The notes: generated by a model not told the origin, from the letters alone. Numbered from the stretch's first letter, positions 1 through 7,349 are shown. The stretch is 32,277 bases of DNA from Acidobacteriota bacterium (GCA_003225465.1 QIAH01000384.1:1-32277), one strand, 5' to 3'. Numbers and translations are program-made.

Positions 1-41
1 GGGCTGTAGCATCCCGAAGCCTTGCGGCCGCGGGAGCCCCG

Positions 42-61
42 CTTAGAGCGACCGCTCTAAG
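42..61 (-). repeat. Perfect 9-bp inverted repeat over the leader-ORF stop
   Basis: CTTAGAGCG and CGCTCTAAG are separated by 2 nt. As RNA it would form a hairpin spanning the TAG stop codon. It has no U-tract, so it is more likely an attenuator or regulatory stem than a terminator. Confidence 0.5.
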
Positions 62-119
62 TCGCAGCCACCTCACCTGGTCTTTTGCACCATCTACTAC
101 TGCCTTCTGAACTTGTCAT
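57..119 (-). CDS. Very short ORF (20 codons), possible leader peptide
   Basis: I do not recognise this peptide. The ORF reads M-T-S-S-E-G-S-S-R-W then C-K-R-P-G-E-V-A-A-T and stops at TAG (57-59). A very strong ribosome binding site (AAAGGAGGTGG, 124-134) lies 6 nt before the ATG, and a sigma70-like promoter lies just upstream. The TAG sits inside a perfect 9-bp inverted repeat (42-61). Transcription runs off the left window edge, so it could be a leader peptide controlling an unseen gene. The frame stays open after the TAG to the window edge, so it could also be the start of a gene with a disrupted or read-through stop. The expression signals are good; the function is unknown. Confidence 0.45.
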   Translation of the reverse strand: MTSSEGSSRWCKRPGEVAAT

Positions 120-147
120 CCGACCACCTCCTTTCCGGTGTAATCGC

Positions 148-177
148 AGATTAGTACGGAAGGGCAGGGCGCGTCAA
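148..177 (-). promoter_or_regulatory. Sigma70-like promoter for the edge leader ORF
   Basis: On the minus strand TTGACG (172-177) and TAATCT (148-153) are separated by 18 bp. The predicted start near 141 gives a leader of about 22 nt carrying the strong ribosome binding site. No other gene on this strand starts here. Confidence 0.5.
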
Positions 178-223
178 CCGGCACGAAAGTGGGTTCCGGG
201 GTGGTCAACATAAAAAACAACAG

Positions 224-304
224 CAACCACGAAGGAACACGCAAGGAAATCACGAAGGCTCTCTTTGCGGGCATTTTGTGCAACCTTCGTGTCCTTGGTG
301 GTGA
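224..304. repeat. CCACGAAGG-type dispersed repeat, inverted pair
   Basis: The left part carries three near copies of an (A)CCACGAAGG-like motif. The right part (about 284-304) carries the reverse complement, CTTCGTGTCCTTGGTGGT. The two halves form an imperfect stem around about 40 bp. Related motifs occur near 10030-10060 and 13738-13790. The rest of 120-343 holds only the promoter above and no gene I can support. Confidence 0.5.
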
Positions 305-343
305 AGCGTTTGCTTTTCGGGGTTGCTGTGAGCTTGCAGCCTG

Positions 344-1045
344 TCACTTGAGTTCTTCGGCAGTTCGCGCAATATTCTCTGGAGTTCCCATGTCGCGCCA
401 GGAATATTCATCCGCGCGGAAGGCTTGAATACTTTCTCCCGCCCCCGCCAGACGCAAATACGATGTGATGATGGAGAAAGCGCCATCTTCCGTGAGCATC
501 GACAGCAGACCCGCGGAGACCACATGAATGCCGGAAAAGGCGAATGCGCCGACCTCCGTCGCGGGCCGGCCGGCGCGGCGTCCGCAAAGTTGCATCTGCG
601 AATCGAAGAGCAAGTAACGCGAGGTGGATCGATCCTGAACCGCCAGGGTAACCAGCGCCTGCTGTGTCCGGTGGAATTCGACCATGCGGGCGAGGTCGAT
701 CGTGCTGAGCACGTCCACATTGTGCAGAATGAAGGGTTCCTCGGAATGATCCTCAAGAAAAAACCACGCCGCTTTCTTGAGTCCCCCACCGGTATCAAGC
801 AATACGTCTTCGCGTGAAATGGCAATCTCCATACCGAAGTCATCGTGCTCACGTAAGTAGTCCACCACCACGTCGGCGAAGTGGTGAACGTTAACGATCA
901 CATCGCGAATGCCGAAACTACGTAGTCGCATCAGAGTGAGTTCGAGCAGAGTGCGGCCTGCGACTTCGACCAGCGCCTTGGGGCGATCATTGGTAAGCGG
1001 GCGCAACCGCGTGCCGAGTCCAGCCGCCAGGACCATGGCTTTCAT
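344..1045 (-). CDS. Sugar-phosphate nucleotidyltransferase, MurU-like
   Basis: A 233-residue NTP-transferase-family enzyme. Such enzymes join a sugar 1-phosphate to a nucleotide. The N-terminus carries the signature loop GLGTRLRPLT (residues 8-17) and PKALVEV; NVDVL (about residue 107) fits the metal-binding Asp, and the protein ends near the conserved DMGTPENI. The ATG overlaps the stop of the upstream kinase gene by ATGA, showing translational coupling; an in-frame extension further upstream would lie inside that gene. With an anomeric sugar kinase next door, the best parallel is MurU of the AmgK-MurU route, which recycles MurNAc to UDP-MurNAc in the cytoplasm. Substrate choice (MurNAc, GlcNAc or another hexose) cannot be read from sequence. 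Confidence 0.85.
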   Translation of the reverse strand: MKAMVLAAGLGTRLRPLTNDRPKALVEVAGRTLLELTLMRLRSFGIRDVIVNVHHFADVVVDYLREHDDFGMEIAISREDVLLDTGGGLKKAAWFFLEDHSEEPFILHNVDVLSTIDLARMVEFHRTQQALVTLAVQDRSTSRYLLFDSQMQLCGRRAGRPATEVGAFAFSGIHVVSAGLLSMLTEDGAFSIITSYLRLAGAGESIQAFRADEYSWRDMGTPENIARTAEELK

Positions 1046-2499
1046 TCGGCGCGGCTCTCCAACTCGCGATGATGCAGAACCACGTCCACACCATTGCGCG
1101 CGCGCAGTCGCTTCGCCAGTTGCTCCGCCAGGTAGACTGAGCGATGTTGGCCGCCGGTGCATCCAAAAGCTACCATCAGGTGCTTGAATCCGCGGCGCTG
1201 GTATTCATAGATACTGGCGTCCACCAAGGACAGCGCGCTGGCAAAGAATTGGTGCACGCTCTCCTGCTGATTGAGGTATTCGATCACGGGCGCATCTCGT
1301 CCGGTGAGAGGTTTGAAGCGTTCCTCGCGCCCGGGGTTCGGCAAGCCGCGGCCATCGAAGACGAATCCTCCCCCGTTGCCTGTCTCGTCCTTCGGCCAGC
1401 CCCGGTGAAAGGAAAAGCTGAAGATCCGTACCGTGAGGTTTTCCGCACTCGAGGCAAGAGCTTGCAGCTTTTCGGATCCGAGCATGCTGTTGAAGGCGTC
1501 CAGCAGGGTTGGCAGCGCGATGGGCAGCTTCACATTGTGAAGAAGCCAGCGCAGGTTTTTCAGCGCGTAAGGAACGCTTTGCAGGAAATGCGCCTTGCGC
1601 TCATAGAAACCGCGGAATCCGTATGCGCCCAGCGCCTGCATAATGCGCACATAGACAAATCCGTAGTAGTAGCGGAGGAACGCATCCCGATCGACCGCCA
1701 TGAAGCGTGCCAATTGATCGAGGTAGTAGTCGAGCAAGTGTTGGCGTAGTTCGGGTGGAAGGTCAGCCTTGGCGTCATAGAGAAGGGAGGCGATGTCGTA
1801 TTGCAAGGCGCCTTTGCGGCCGCCCTGGTAGTCGACAAAGTAAGCATTGCCTTCGAGCAGCATGATATTGCGCGACTGGAAATCCCGGTAGAGGAAATAA
1901 TCCTGCGGCGCGCTGAGCAGAAGTTCGGTCAACGCCTCGAAATCATCTTCCAGCTTCTGCTCGCTGAAAGGGATTCCGGCGAGGCGAAGAAAGTAGTATT
2001 TGAAGTAGTTCAAGTCCCACGCAATCGACTGCCGGTCAAAACGTCCGCGCGGATAGCAGATGCTGTAGTCGAGATCGTGTCCCGCCTCCACCTGGAAGCG
2101 CGGCAGCACCGCGACTGCCTTGCGATAGGCGTCGATCACCGCCGGCGCAATGTTTTCCCCGGGACGATTGCTGGACAGAAAATCAAACAGCGTCGTGTTG
2201 CCGAGATCCTGTTCCAGGTAGGCGCCGCGATCCAGATCCTCTCCGTAAATTTCCGGCACGGGAAGGCCATGCTTCAGAAAATGCCGTGTGAAAGCGAGGA
2301 AGGCGGCGTTCTCCTCGCGAACGTCGTGCAGGATGCCGATGGCGCTCTGTTGCCCGTCGGAGAGGCGGATAATTTTGCGTCCCGAGCCGCCCAGTTCTCC
2401 CTGCAACTGGACTACACGCGTGGCCGGACGATGGAAATGCTGTTCGAAGAGGGCGTTGAGAACGTCCATATTTGTTTCGGGGCATGACAAAGATACCAT
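1042..2499 (-). CDS. Anomeric sugar kinase (AmgK-like) fused to a RapZ C-terminal domain
   Basis: A 485-residue two-domain protein. Residues about 10-330 form an aminoglycoside-phosphotransferase/AmgK-type kinase: LYRDFQSRN (203-211, catalytic Asp206 and Asn211) and FVDYQGG with metal-binding Asp223, followed by YDIASLLYD. Residues about 355-480 match the RapZ C-terminal domain, with FDGRGLPNP (381-389), a TGRD motif and FGCTGGQHRSVYLAEQL (445-461). The RapZ N-terminal P-loop ATPase half is absent. In Escherichia coli the RapZ C-terminal domain binds glucosamine 6-phosphate and GlmY/GlmZ RNA. The kinase probably phosphorylates MurNAc or GlcNAc at C1 for the coupled nucleotidyltransferase. Neither the ATG at 2499 nor the one at 2469 has a clear ribosome binding site, so the start is uncertain. 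Confidence 0.85.
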   Translation of the reverse strand: MVSLSCPETNMDVLNALFEQHFHRPATRVVQLQGELGGSGRKIIRLSDGQQSAIGILHDVREENAAFLAFTRHFLKHGLPVPEIYGEDLDRGAYLEQDLGNTTLFDFLSSNRPGENIAPAVIDAYRKAVAVLPRFQVEAGHDLDYSICYPRGRFDRQSIAWDLNYFKYYFLRLAGIPFSEQKLEDDFEALTELLLSAPQDYFLYRDFQSRNIMLLEGNAYFVDYQGGRKGALQYDIASLLYDAKADLPPELRQHLLDYYLDQLARFMAVDRDAFLRYYYGFVYVRIMQALGAYGFRGFYERKAHFLQSVPYALKNLRWLLHNVKLPIALPTLLDAFNSMLGSEKLQALASSAENLTVRIFSFSFHRGWPKDETGNGGGFVFDGRGLPNPGREERFKPLTGRDAPVIEYLNQQESVHQFFASALSLVDASIYEYQRRGFKHLMVAFGCTGGQHRSVYLAEQLAKRLRARNGVDVVLHHRELESRAE

Positions 2500-2605
2500 C
2501 CGGCGCGGCTTTAAGCGTCCTGCATGAGTTCCGGATTGGGAAAGGCGTGATTGCGTTTGTTTCCCTTTGCGCTGATCGGCTGCGTGAGTTCGAACAGAAT
2601 CGGAT

Positions 2606-2636
2606 TATGTTAGGGAGGTACGCGGCGGCCGGAGGT
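2606..2636 (+). promoter_or_regulatory. Putative -10 and ribosome binding site of the OsmC gene
   Basis: TATGTT (2606-2611) could be a -10 box, but no convincing -35 lies at the right distance. GGAGGT (2631-2636) lies 4 nt before the ATG and fixes the start. Confidence 0.35.
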
Positions 2637-2640
2637 CATC

Positions 2641-3084
2641 ATGGAAGTCATCATCGAACATCTGGGTGCAGTGCAGTTCGAAATCAAGGCGCGCGGGCAC
2701 GCCATTGTTTCTGATCAGCCGCGTGAGAACGGCGGGTTTGACGAAGGCATGACTCCGCCCGAGCTGTTGCTTGCGTCGTTGGGATCGTGCGCAGCTTTTT
2801 ACGCCGCACAATATTTACGCAAGCACAAACTGGCCACGGAAGGCACTCGGGTGCGCGTGACCGCAGAGAAGGAAAAGAATCCGCCGCGTATTGCTCGCTT
2901 TCATGTCGAGGTTGACATGCCGGCTGCGCTGGATGACACACATCGCGCGGGAGTCGAGGATGCGGTGCACGCTTGCCTTATCCACAATACGCTGCAGCAC
3001 TCACCAGAGATTCATTTCGAATTCAAGTGCGGGACGGACACTTTTGTCGGAGAAACTTCGGCCGCATCCTCGAATCCTCGCTAA
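2641..3084 (+). CDS. OsmC/Ohr-family protein
   Basis: A 147-residue OsmC-family protein. Family members are cytosolic dimers that reduce organic hydroperoxides through two cysteines. Both expected cysteines are visible: GSCAAFYAAQYL (residues about 47-58) at the start of the central helix and HACLIHNTL (about 109-117). TPPELLLASLGSC is the classic OsmC run-in. The start is supported by GGAGGT 4 nt upstream. It resembles the shorter YhfA/OsmC-like branch more than Ohr, so a true peroxidase role is an inference. It stands alone, divergent from the AmgK-RapZ gene. Confidence 0.85.
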   Translation: MEVIIEHLGAVQFEIKARGHAIVSDQPRENGGFDEGMTPPELLLASLGSCAAFYAAQYLRKHKLATEGTRVRVTAEKEKNPPRIARFHVEVDMPAALDDTHRAGVEDAVHACLIHNTLQHSPEIHFEFKCGTDTFVGETSAASSNPR

Positions 3085-3213
3085 GTGCGGACCGCCGGGT
3101 TCGGATTCAGCCCCACCGGACATGTCCGGTTGCTATCTGGTCATTGACCTTTCTCCCTCCTAGACTGGAACTCTCCCCTCAGGGAACTTTAGATTCCTGC
3201 TAAGTTGTTGATT

Positions 3214-3816
3214 TTAGGCCTTCCAGCGATATGCGTCGGGCTGCGGCAGCCCCAGATGGGCGAGTACCCGGTAAGCAAATTCGCGAGCCAGATCATCTAA
3301 CGAAGTGGGGCGATTGTAGAAGGTCGGGATGAGGGGGAAGACGGTAGCTCCGGCATCGGCGGCTTTGTACATGTTGCGGATGTGGACCTTATGCAGCGGG
3401 GTCTCGCGCACGCAGAGCACCAGCGGCCTTCGTTCTTTGAGACTTACGTCGGCGGCGCGCTCGATCAGGTGTGAGGCGATGCCGTTGGCAATGCGTGCGA
3501 GCGTACCAACGCTGCAGGGGATGACGACCATCCCATCGGAAGGGTAAGAACCACTGGCCACGTTGGCGCCGATGTCGCTGTTGGCCTGGGAATGGATTTT
3601 GGTGCTGGGCTTGCCCAGCAACTGTCCGACAACATCGTTGCGGCCGCGCAGGCCGAGTTCTTCGGCAAGCACGCGCAGGCCACTGTCGGAGGCGATGAAG
3701 TTCACGGTCTGGATGCGCGCATCGCGTTCGGCCGCAAGTAGAAAGTGTTTGAGAAAAATCGAGCCGCTGGCGCCGGTGGTCGCAACCGTAAGGTTCTGGA
3801 GCGGCTGGTTGGGCAA
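3214..3816 (-). CDS. ubiX: Flavin prenyltransferase, UbiX family
   Basis: A 200-residue UbiX/Pad1 flavoprotein. This family joins dimethylallyl phosphate to FMN to make prenylated FMN, the cofactor of UbiD decarboxylases. Family motifs are clear: TTGASGS at the N-terminus (FMN binding), SDSG, PCSVGTLARIANGIASHLIERAADVSLKERRPLVL, RETPLHKVHIRNM, and a C-terminal PTFYNRP. I prefer the TTG start at 3816: AAGGAG (3822-3827) is 5 nt upstream and it gives the usual length. A longer form from an ATG at 3879 adds 21 unconserved residues and has no ribosome binding site. No ubiD partner is in the window. It is divergent from the ChaN-like gene. Confidence 0.88.
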   Translation of the reverse strand: MPNQPLQNLTVATTGASGSIFLKHFLLAAERDARIQTVNFIASDSGLRVLAEELGLRGRNDVVGQLLGKPSTKIHSQANSDIGANVASGSYPSDGMVVIPCSVGTLARIANGIASHLIERAADVSLKERRPLVLCVRETPLHKVHIRNMYKAADAGATVFPLIPTFYNRPTSLDDLAREFAYRVLAHLGLPQPDAYRWKA

Positions 3817-3930
3817 AGGATCTCCTTGGGCGGTGGCCCTGGAGTTCCGAGCATAGGGAGGCTGCTGAAGGGAAGTCAAGGCAGGGCGGGCAAAACCGCT
3901 TTGCCGGATCGATGACTTCCCGCACTGGAA

Positions 3931-5628
3931 ATGGCGAATCCGTCACACCTGCGATCGCGACGCTCCGCAGCGCAATTGCATGCTCTCGAAGGAGTCGAGC
4001 GCGAAATCCGCGCCAACGATCACAATGGCCGGCGAAAGTATTTGAAAGACTTTAGCGCCGCCTACCGGACCTACGAGTCTGTGGTGGATGTTTCCCGCGT
4101 GCATGAGGCGGTCGGTGGGGCTGATTTGGTGCTGATCGGCGATTACCATGCGCTGCCCGCCTGCCAGCGTTTCGCGGGTTCGCTTCTGGAGCAGCAGGCG
4201 ATCGCTGGAGATCGTCCGCTGGTTCTGGGAGTGGAAACGATCTTCGCGCGCGATCAACACATCCTGGACGAATGGTGGCGACGGGAAATCGACGAGACCG
4301 AACTCCACGAGCGCATGCGTTTCCAGCTGGATTGGGGCTACGACTGGGATCCTTTCTACGAACTGCTCGTCACCGCCCGGGAGCACAGTGAAGCAATCTA
4401 TGGTCTCGATTGCATGCCGCGCGAGGACCTGCGCAAAATCGGGGCGCGCGACCGGCATGCCGCGGAAAAACTTGCTGAGATTCGGTCGCGGCATCCCGAC
4501 GCGGTCATCGTAGTGCTGTTTGGCGAATCGCATCTGGCGCCCGCTCACCTGCCGCGCGAAGTGCGCACCCTTCTGCCTCAGGAGCGCATGCTGACTGTTC
4601 TGCAGAATGTGGATGCGCTGTACTGGCGCGCCGCAGGAGAGCGACACGAGCGGGTGGAAGCGGTGCAGGTCGCGCCTGACGTGATCTGCGTTTTCAATGC
4701 AACGCCGCTTGAAAAGTACGAGAACTATCGTCTTTGCCTGGATCGCTGGCGACGGGAGGAATCCGATCAGCCCGATCTCGGACCTACCGTTTACAACCTC
4801 ATCGATGGCTTGGTGCGCTTTTTCGGGATCAATCGCTATTCGCCGCACAATACGACGCAACCAAAGTTTCTCGTCGACCTGTTGCCGGAAGTGTATTACC
4901 GCTCGTCCGACGGACTGCTGCGGCGTCTCCTGTCGCGCAAAGGAGTGAGTGAGGAGGAGCGCGAGGCGATGATGCAGCGGGTGGAAGAACGCGGCTGCGC
5001 TTATTTGCCGCAGGTCAACGCGTTCTACATGCACGATTTTCAAATGCTGCACGCTTCCGAAGAGGCGGCTCGCTTCCTGCATCACGCTTGCCGCGGATTA
5101 CCAGCGAGGGTGACCGCGCGGGAAGAAGCCGCCGATGAACCCTCGGATTTCTTCTACGGTCGCGTGCTGGAGAACGCGCTGGCGTACTTTGGGTCGCGTG
5201 TGTTGTACCCCGCGCGCGCGGCGGTGCGCGAAGAAGACCTGCGCGAGTTGAGCGACCAGACTCGCGAAGACATTGAGCGGCAGACGGGACTCGGGTTTGC
5301 CGAGTCGATGCGCGCGCTCGATTTTCTGCTGTTGCACCGGCTACTGGAACTCGACGTCAAACAGTACGATCGGGTGCGCGGATCACTCGACGAAGGGATT
5401 CGTAGCAGCGGAGCCAAGTTCGAATACATCACGCAGCAACTTGGGTATCTCCTGGGCTGTGATCTTTATGACGGATACCTGGAAGGCCGGGTAACTCCCG
5501 GTTTTGTGCGGACTCTGTTTCTTACTCACGTAGAAGAACCCGGCGCTGCCCGGGATGCCTATTTTGGACTGGTGCAACGCCTCCGCGCTGTGCGGAGAAG
5601 AGGGCATCGATTCGAAAAGCGGACGTGA
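3931..5628 (+). CDS. ChaN-like (haem-binding fold) protein with a long C-terminal region
   Basis: A 565-residue cytosolic-looking protein with no signal peptide. Residues about 55-235 match the ChaN/DUF399 fold, related to TIKI/TraB and erythromycin-esterase proteins: GDYHALPACQRF (71-82), LGVETIF, and FGESHLAPAHLP with the paired Glu/His. ChaN itself is an iron-regulated haem-binding lipoprotein, but this protein has neither a lipobox nor export signals. Residues about 240-565 have no domain I recognise; they are rich in charged helices. The ATG at 3931 lacks a clear ribosome binding site. The biochemical role is unknown. Confidence 0.7.
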   Translation: MANPSHLRSRRSAAQLHALEGVEREIRANDHNGRRKYLKDFSAAYRTYESVVDVSRVHEAVGGADLVLIGDYHALPACQRFAGSLLEQQAIAGDRPLVLGVETIFARDQHILDEWWRREIDETELHERMRFQLDWGYDWDPFYELLVTAREHSEAIYGLDCMPREDLRKIGARDRHAAEKLAEIRSRHPDAVIVVLFGESHLAPAHLPREVRTLLPQERMLTVLQNVDALYWRAAGERHERVEAVQVAPDVICVFNATPLEKYENYRLCLDRWRREESDQPDLGPTVYNLIDGLVRFFGINRYSPHNTTQPKFLVDLLPEVYYRSSDGLLRRLLSRKGVSEEEREAMMQRVEERGCAYLPQVNAFYMHDFQMLHASEEAARFLHHACRGLPARVTAREEAADEPSDFFYGRVLENALAYFGSRVLYPARAAVREEDLRELSDQTREDIERQTGLGFAESMRALDFLLLHRLLELDVKQYDRVRGSLDEGIRSSGAKFEYITQQLGYLLGCDLYDGYLEGRVTPGFVRTLFLTHVEEPGAARDAYFGLVQRLRAVRRRGHRFEKRT

Positions 5629-5689
5629 AAAGCTTTCGGTCGATAGGTAGCCGCTGTCGCGAAGGAGAAGATCAGTTTTCACTGTTCAC

Positions 5690-5827
5690 AGGCTCGGAAA
5701 AAGCTCCCTTTCGAGGTCCGGAGTTTCCCTCAGCGGCTGAAGCCGCCCCGAAATTGTGGTTCTTACGGCTGGGCTGAAGCCCAACCCTTTCAAAGCGCAG
5801 CTTTCATGAGAGTTTTTCCGCAGCCTC
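5690..5827. repeat. About 138-bp dispersed element with inverted ends (copy A)
   Basis: It begins AGGCTCGGAAAAAGCTC and ends GAGTTTTTCCGCAGCCTC, near-inverted copies of each other. Inside are GCGGCTGAAGCCGCC, CGGCTGGGCTGAAGCC and CCCTTTCAAAGC. A second, related element lies at 7837-7966 and a partial copy directly follows. The form is like a small non-autonomous mobile element, but no transposase is nearby. Confidence 0.6.
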
Positions 5828-5910
5828 TAAAGCCGCGTCGAGTCTGCGGGTTTTTCGGCTGGGCTGAAGCCGAGCCCTTTCAAAGCGAGCAGATCTTCAG
5901 AGTTGTGTCG
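5828..5910. repeat. Partial second copy of the same element
   Basis: CGGCTGGGCTGAAGCCGAGCCCTTTCAAAGCGAGC repeats the right half of copy A, but the opening inverted end is missing or shared with copy A. The copies are head to tail. Confidence 0.5.
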
Positions 5911-5930
5911 GGTGTTGGTCTTGCGAAAAT

Positions 5931-5971
5931 CCCCACCCTAACCTCGCACAGAACGCGAGGTGAGGGTGGGG
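5931..5971. repeat. 41-bp palindromic hairpin (17-bp arms, 7-nt loop)
   Basis: The arms 5931-5947 and 5955-5971 pair with one mismatch around the loop ACAGAAC. Like the 37-bp hairpins elsewhere in the window it has a 7-nt loop and is followed by a CACC-type tail. The rest of 5629-6130 holds only these repeats and no gene. Confidence 0.6.
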
Positions 5972-6130
5972 CACCTGGCACCTGGGGCACGGCACCGCAC
6001 GCTCCGCGACTTTTCAAATCGCGATCGAAATCCGCGCTTTCTGTAATCTGTTCAGACATTAATCGGCGCACGATAACAGCTTGGCACCGGCCCGGCCTCG
6101 GCCAACTTCTGCGGCGTTTCGAAATCGCAG

Positions 6131-6176
6131 TTGACAGACTTTGATCGCGCGGATTATGTTCAACCGGATGGTTGAA
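6131..6176 (+). promoter_or_regulatory. arsR promoter with operator overlapping the start codon
   Basis: TTGACA (6131-6136) and TATGTT (6155-6160) are 18 bp apart. A perfect inverted repeat, TTCAACC-GGAT-GGTTGAA (6159-6176), overlaps the end of the -10 box, the predicted transcription start and the ATG at 6168. This is the expected form of an ArsR-family operator used for autorepression. The predicted mRNA starts at or next to the ATG. Confidence 0.65.
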
Positions 6177-6539
6177 TATTCCCAGGACATGCTGAATCGC
6201 GTTTTCTCAGCAGTTGCTGACCCGACGCGACGCGCTATCCTCGCCTCGCTGAGGAGCAAACCCGCCACCATCACTGAAATTGCCAGCTCGTTTCCCGTAT
6301 CTCTGAACGCGGTTTCAAAGCATGTCATGGTGCTGGAGCGGGCGGGCCTGGTTCGCCGGAACGTGCAGGGGCGCGAGCATGTTTGCAGCCTGAATGCCGC
6401 GCCTTTGCAGGATGCGACCGCATGGCTCGACCACTATCGCCAGTTCTGGGAAGTGCGCCTGGATGCCTTGGAGCACTACGTAAAGCGAAAGATGAAAGCT
6501 GTGAAGAAAGGAGCGACTGCGCATGGCGAATCCCACTGA
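6168..6539 (+). CDS. ArsR-family transcriptional regulator
   Basis: A 123-residue winged-helix repressor of the ArsR branch that accompanies SRPBCC genes. Motifs: VFSAVADPTRRAILASL (helix 1-2), the recognition region TITEIASSFPVSLNAVSKHVMVLERAGLVRR, then a basic C-terminal tail. No metal-binding cysteine box (ELCVCDL) is seen, so it is probably not an arsenic or metal sensor; the ligand is unknown. I choose the ATG at 6168 because family members begin MVxYS and the promoter -10 lies just before it. Longer starts at 6156 or 6141 would place the promoter inside the gene. It heads a four-gene operon and overlaps the next gene by 17 bp. Confidence 0.85.
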   Translation: MVEYSQDMLNRVFSAVADPTRRAILASLRSKPATITEIASSFPVSLNAVSKHVMVLERAGLVRRNVQGREHVCSLNAAPLQDATAWLDHYRQFWEVRLDALEHYVKRKMKAVKKGATAHGESH

Positions 6540-6999
6540 GGGGACGCATCGGATGTCGATTCGACGGAAGATGCCGGCCGCGAGGGAAGTCGTTTACGAA
6601 GCATGGATCGATCCGCAAGGCATCCGCGAATGGATGTGTCCGGGAGACGTGACCTCGGCTGAAGCTGTGCTCGATGTTCGAGTCGGAGGCTCCTACCGGA
6701 TCGTGATGAAGGGCAAAGAGCGGGATCACGTGCATACGGGCGTCTACCAGGTGGTCGAACCCAATGCCAAGCTGGTGTTCACCTGGACACAGGAAGGGAA
6801 TGACGTCACCACCCTGGTCACGGTCGAATTTCTGGCGCATGGGAATGAAAGCGAACTCGTGCTCACCCATGAGCGCTTTACGAAGCCCGATGTCGCCAAG
6901 CGCTACGAGAGCGGTTGGGGCACGATCGCCGAGAAGCTGTCTTCGTACCTGGTTCATCGCGGTCGACACGTCGTTCCGGCCCAATCACAACCCAAATAG
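6523..6999 (+). CDS. SRPBCC (AHSA1/START-like) domain protein
   Basis: A 158-residue ligand-binding-fold protein of the AHSA1 branch. Signatures are REVVYEAWIDPQGIREWMCP near the N-terminus, DVRVGGSYRIVMKG in the middle, HTGVYQVVEPNAKLVFTW, and a C-terminal helix with YESGWGTIAEKL. AAAGGAG lies upstream of the ATG inside the end of arsR, and the 17-bp overlap points to translational coupling. Such pairs are common in bacteria, but the bound molecule is rarely known. It has no signal peptide. Confidence 0.85.
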   Translation: MANPTEGTHRMSIRRKMPAAREVVYEAWIDPQGIREWMCPGDVTSAEAVLDVRVGGSYRIVMKGKERDHVHTGVYQVVEPNAKLVFTWTQEGNDVTTLVTVEFLAHGNESELVLTHERFTKPDVAKRYESGWGTIAEKLSSYLVHRGRHVVPAQSQPK

Positions 7000-7043
7000 G
7001 CGTTTGACCAATTTTGAAATCGCAAGAGGAGGACTGAAAATCG

Positions 7044-7349
7044 ATGCCGATTTACACGATCGCAGAATATCGAGTTCGCAAGTCTGGAATCGATAAGGTG
7101 AAGCGCGCCATTCAGGAATTTGTCCCCTACGTCAAGGCGAACGAGCCCGGCACCCGAATGTACCTGGCATGGCAACAGGAGGAAGATCCTACGCGCTTTG
7201 TTCATTTTTTTATTTTCGAGAATGAAGCTGCACACGAAACTCATGGTCGCTCCGACGCTGTGAGGAAATTCGAGGCCGCGTATGGTCCTGAACTGGATGG
7301 CGGAGATGTTGTCTTCACCGACTATCACTTGGTTGCCGGAAAGGTCTGA
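7044..7349 (+). CDS. ABM-domain (antibiotic biosynthesis monooxygenase-like) protein
   Basis: A 101-residue dimeric ferredoxin-like-barrel protein of the ABM superfamily, which includes quinol monooxygenases and haem-degrading enzymes. It opens with IYTIAEYRVRKSGIDKVKRAIQEF, then PGTRMYLAWQQEEDPTRFVHFFIFENEAAHETH, the typical beta-alpha-beta pattern with the conserved FENEAAHxxH. AGGAGG sits 12 nt before the ATG. It is the third gene of the arsR operon, between two SRPBCC genes. The substrate is unknown and a catalytic role is not proved. Confidence 0.75.
   Translation: MPIYTIAEYRVRKSGIDKVKRAIQEFVPYVKANEPGTRMYLAWQQEEDPTRFVHFFIFENEAAHETHGRSDAVRKFEAAYGPELDGGDVVFTDYHLVAGKV

Noticed and set aside
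189-428. 79-codon plus-strand ORF
   Set aside because: It covers a CCACGAAGG repeat and the antisense end of the nucleotidyltransferase; no ribosome binding site or homologous motif.
3115-3130. Perfect 16-bp palindrome ACCGGACATGTCCGGT
   Set aside because: It lies between convergent genes with no promoter, no U-tract and no second copy, so I cannot assign a role; it may be chance.
3943-5085. 380-codon open frame antisense to the ChaN-like gene
   Set aside because: It lies fully within a better gene on the other strand, has no ribosome binding site, and its translation shows no family motif; long antisense frames are common in GC-rich genes.
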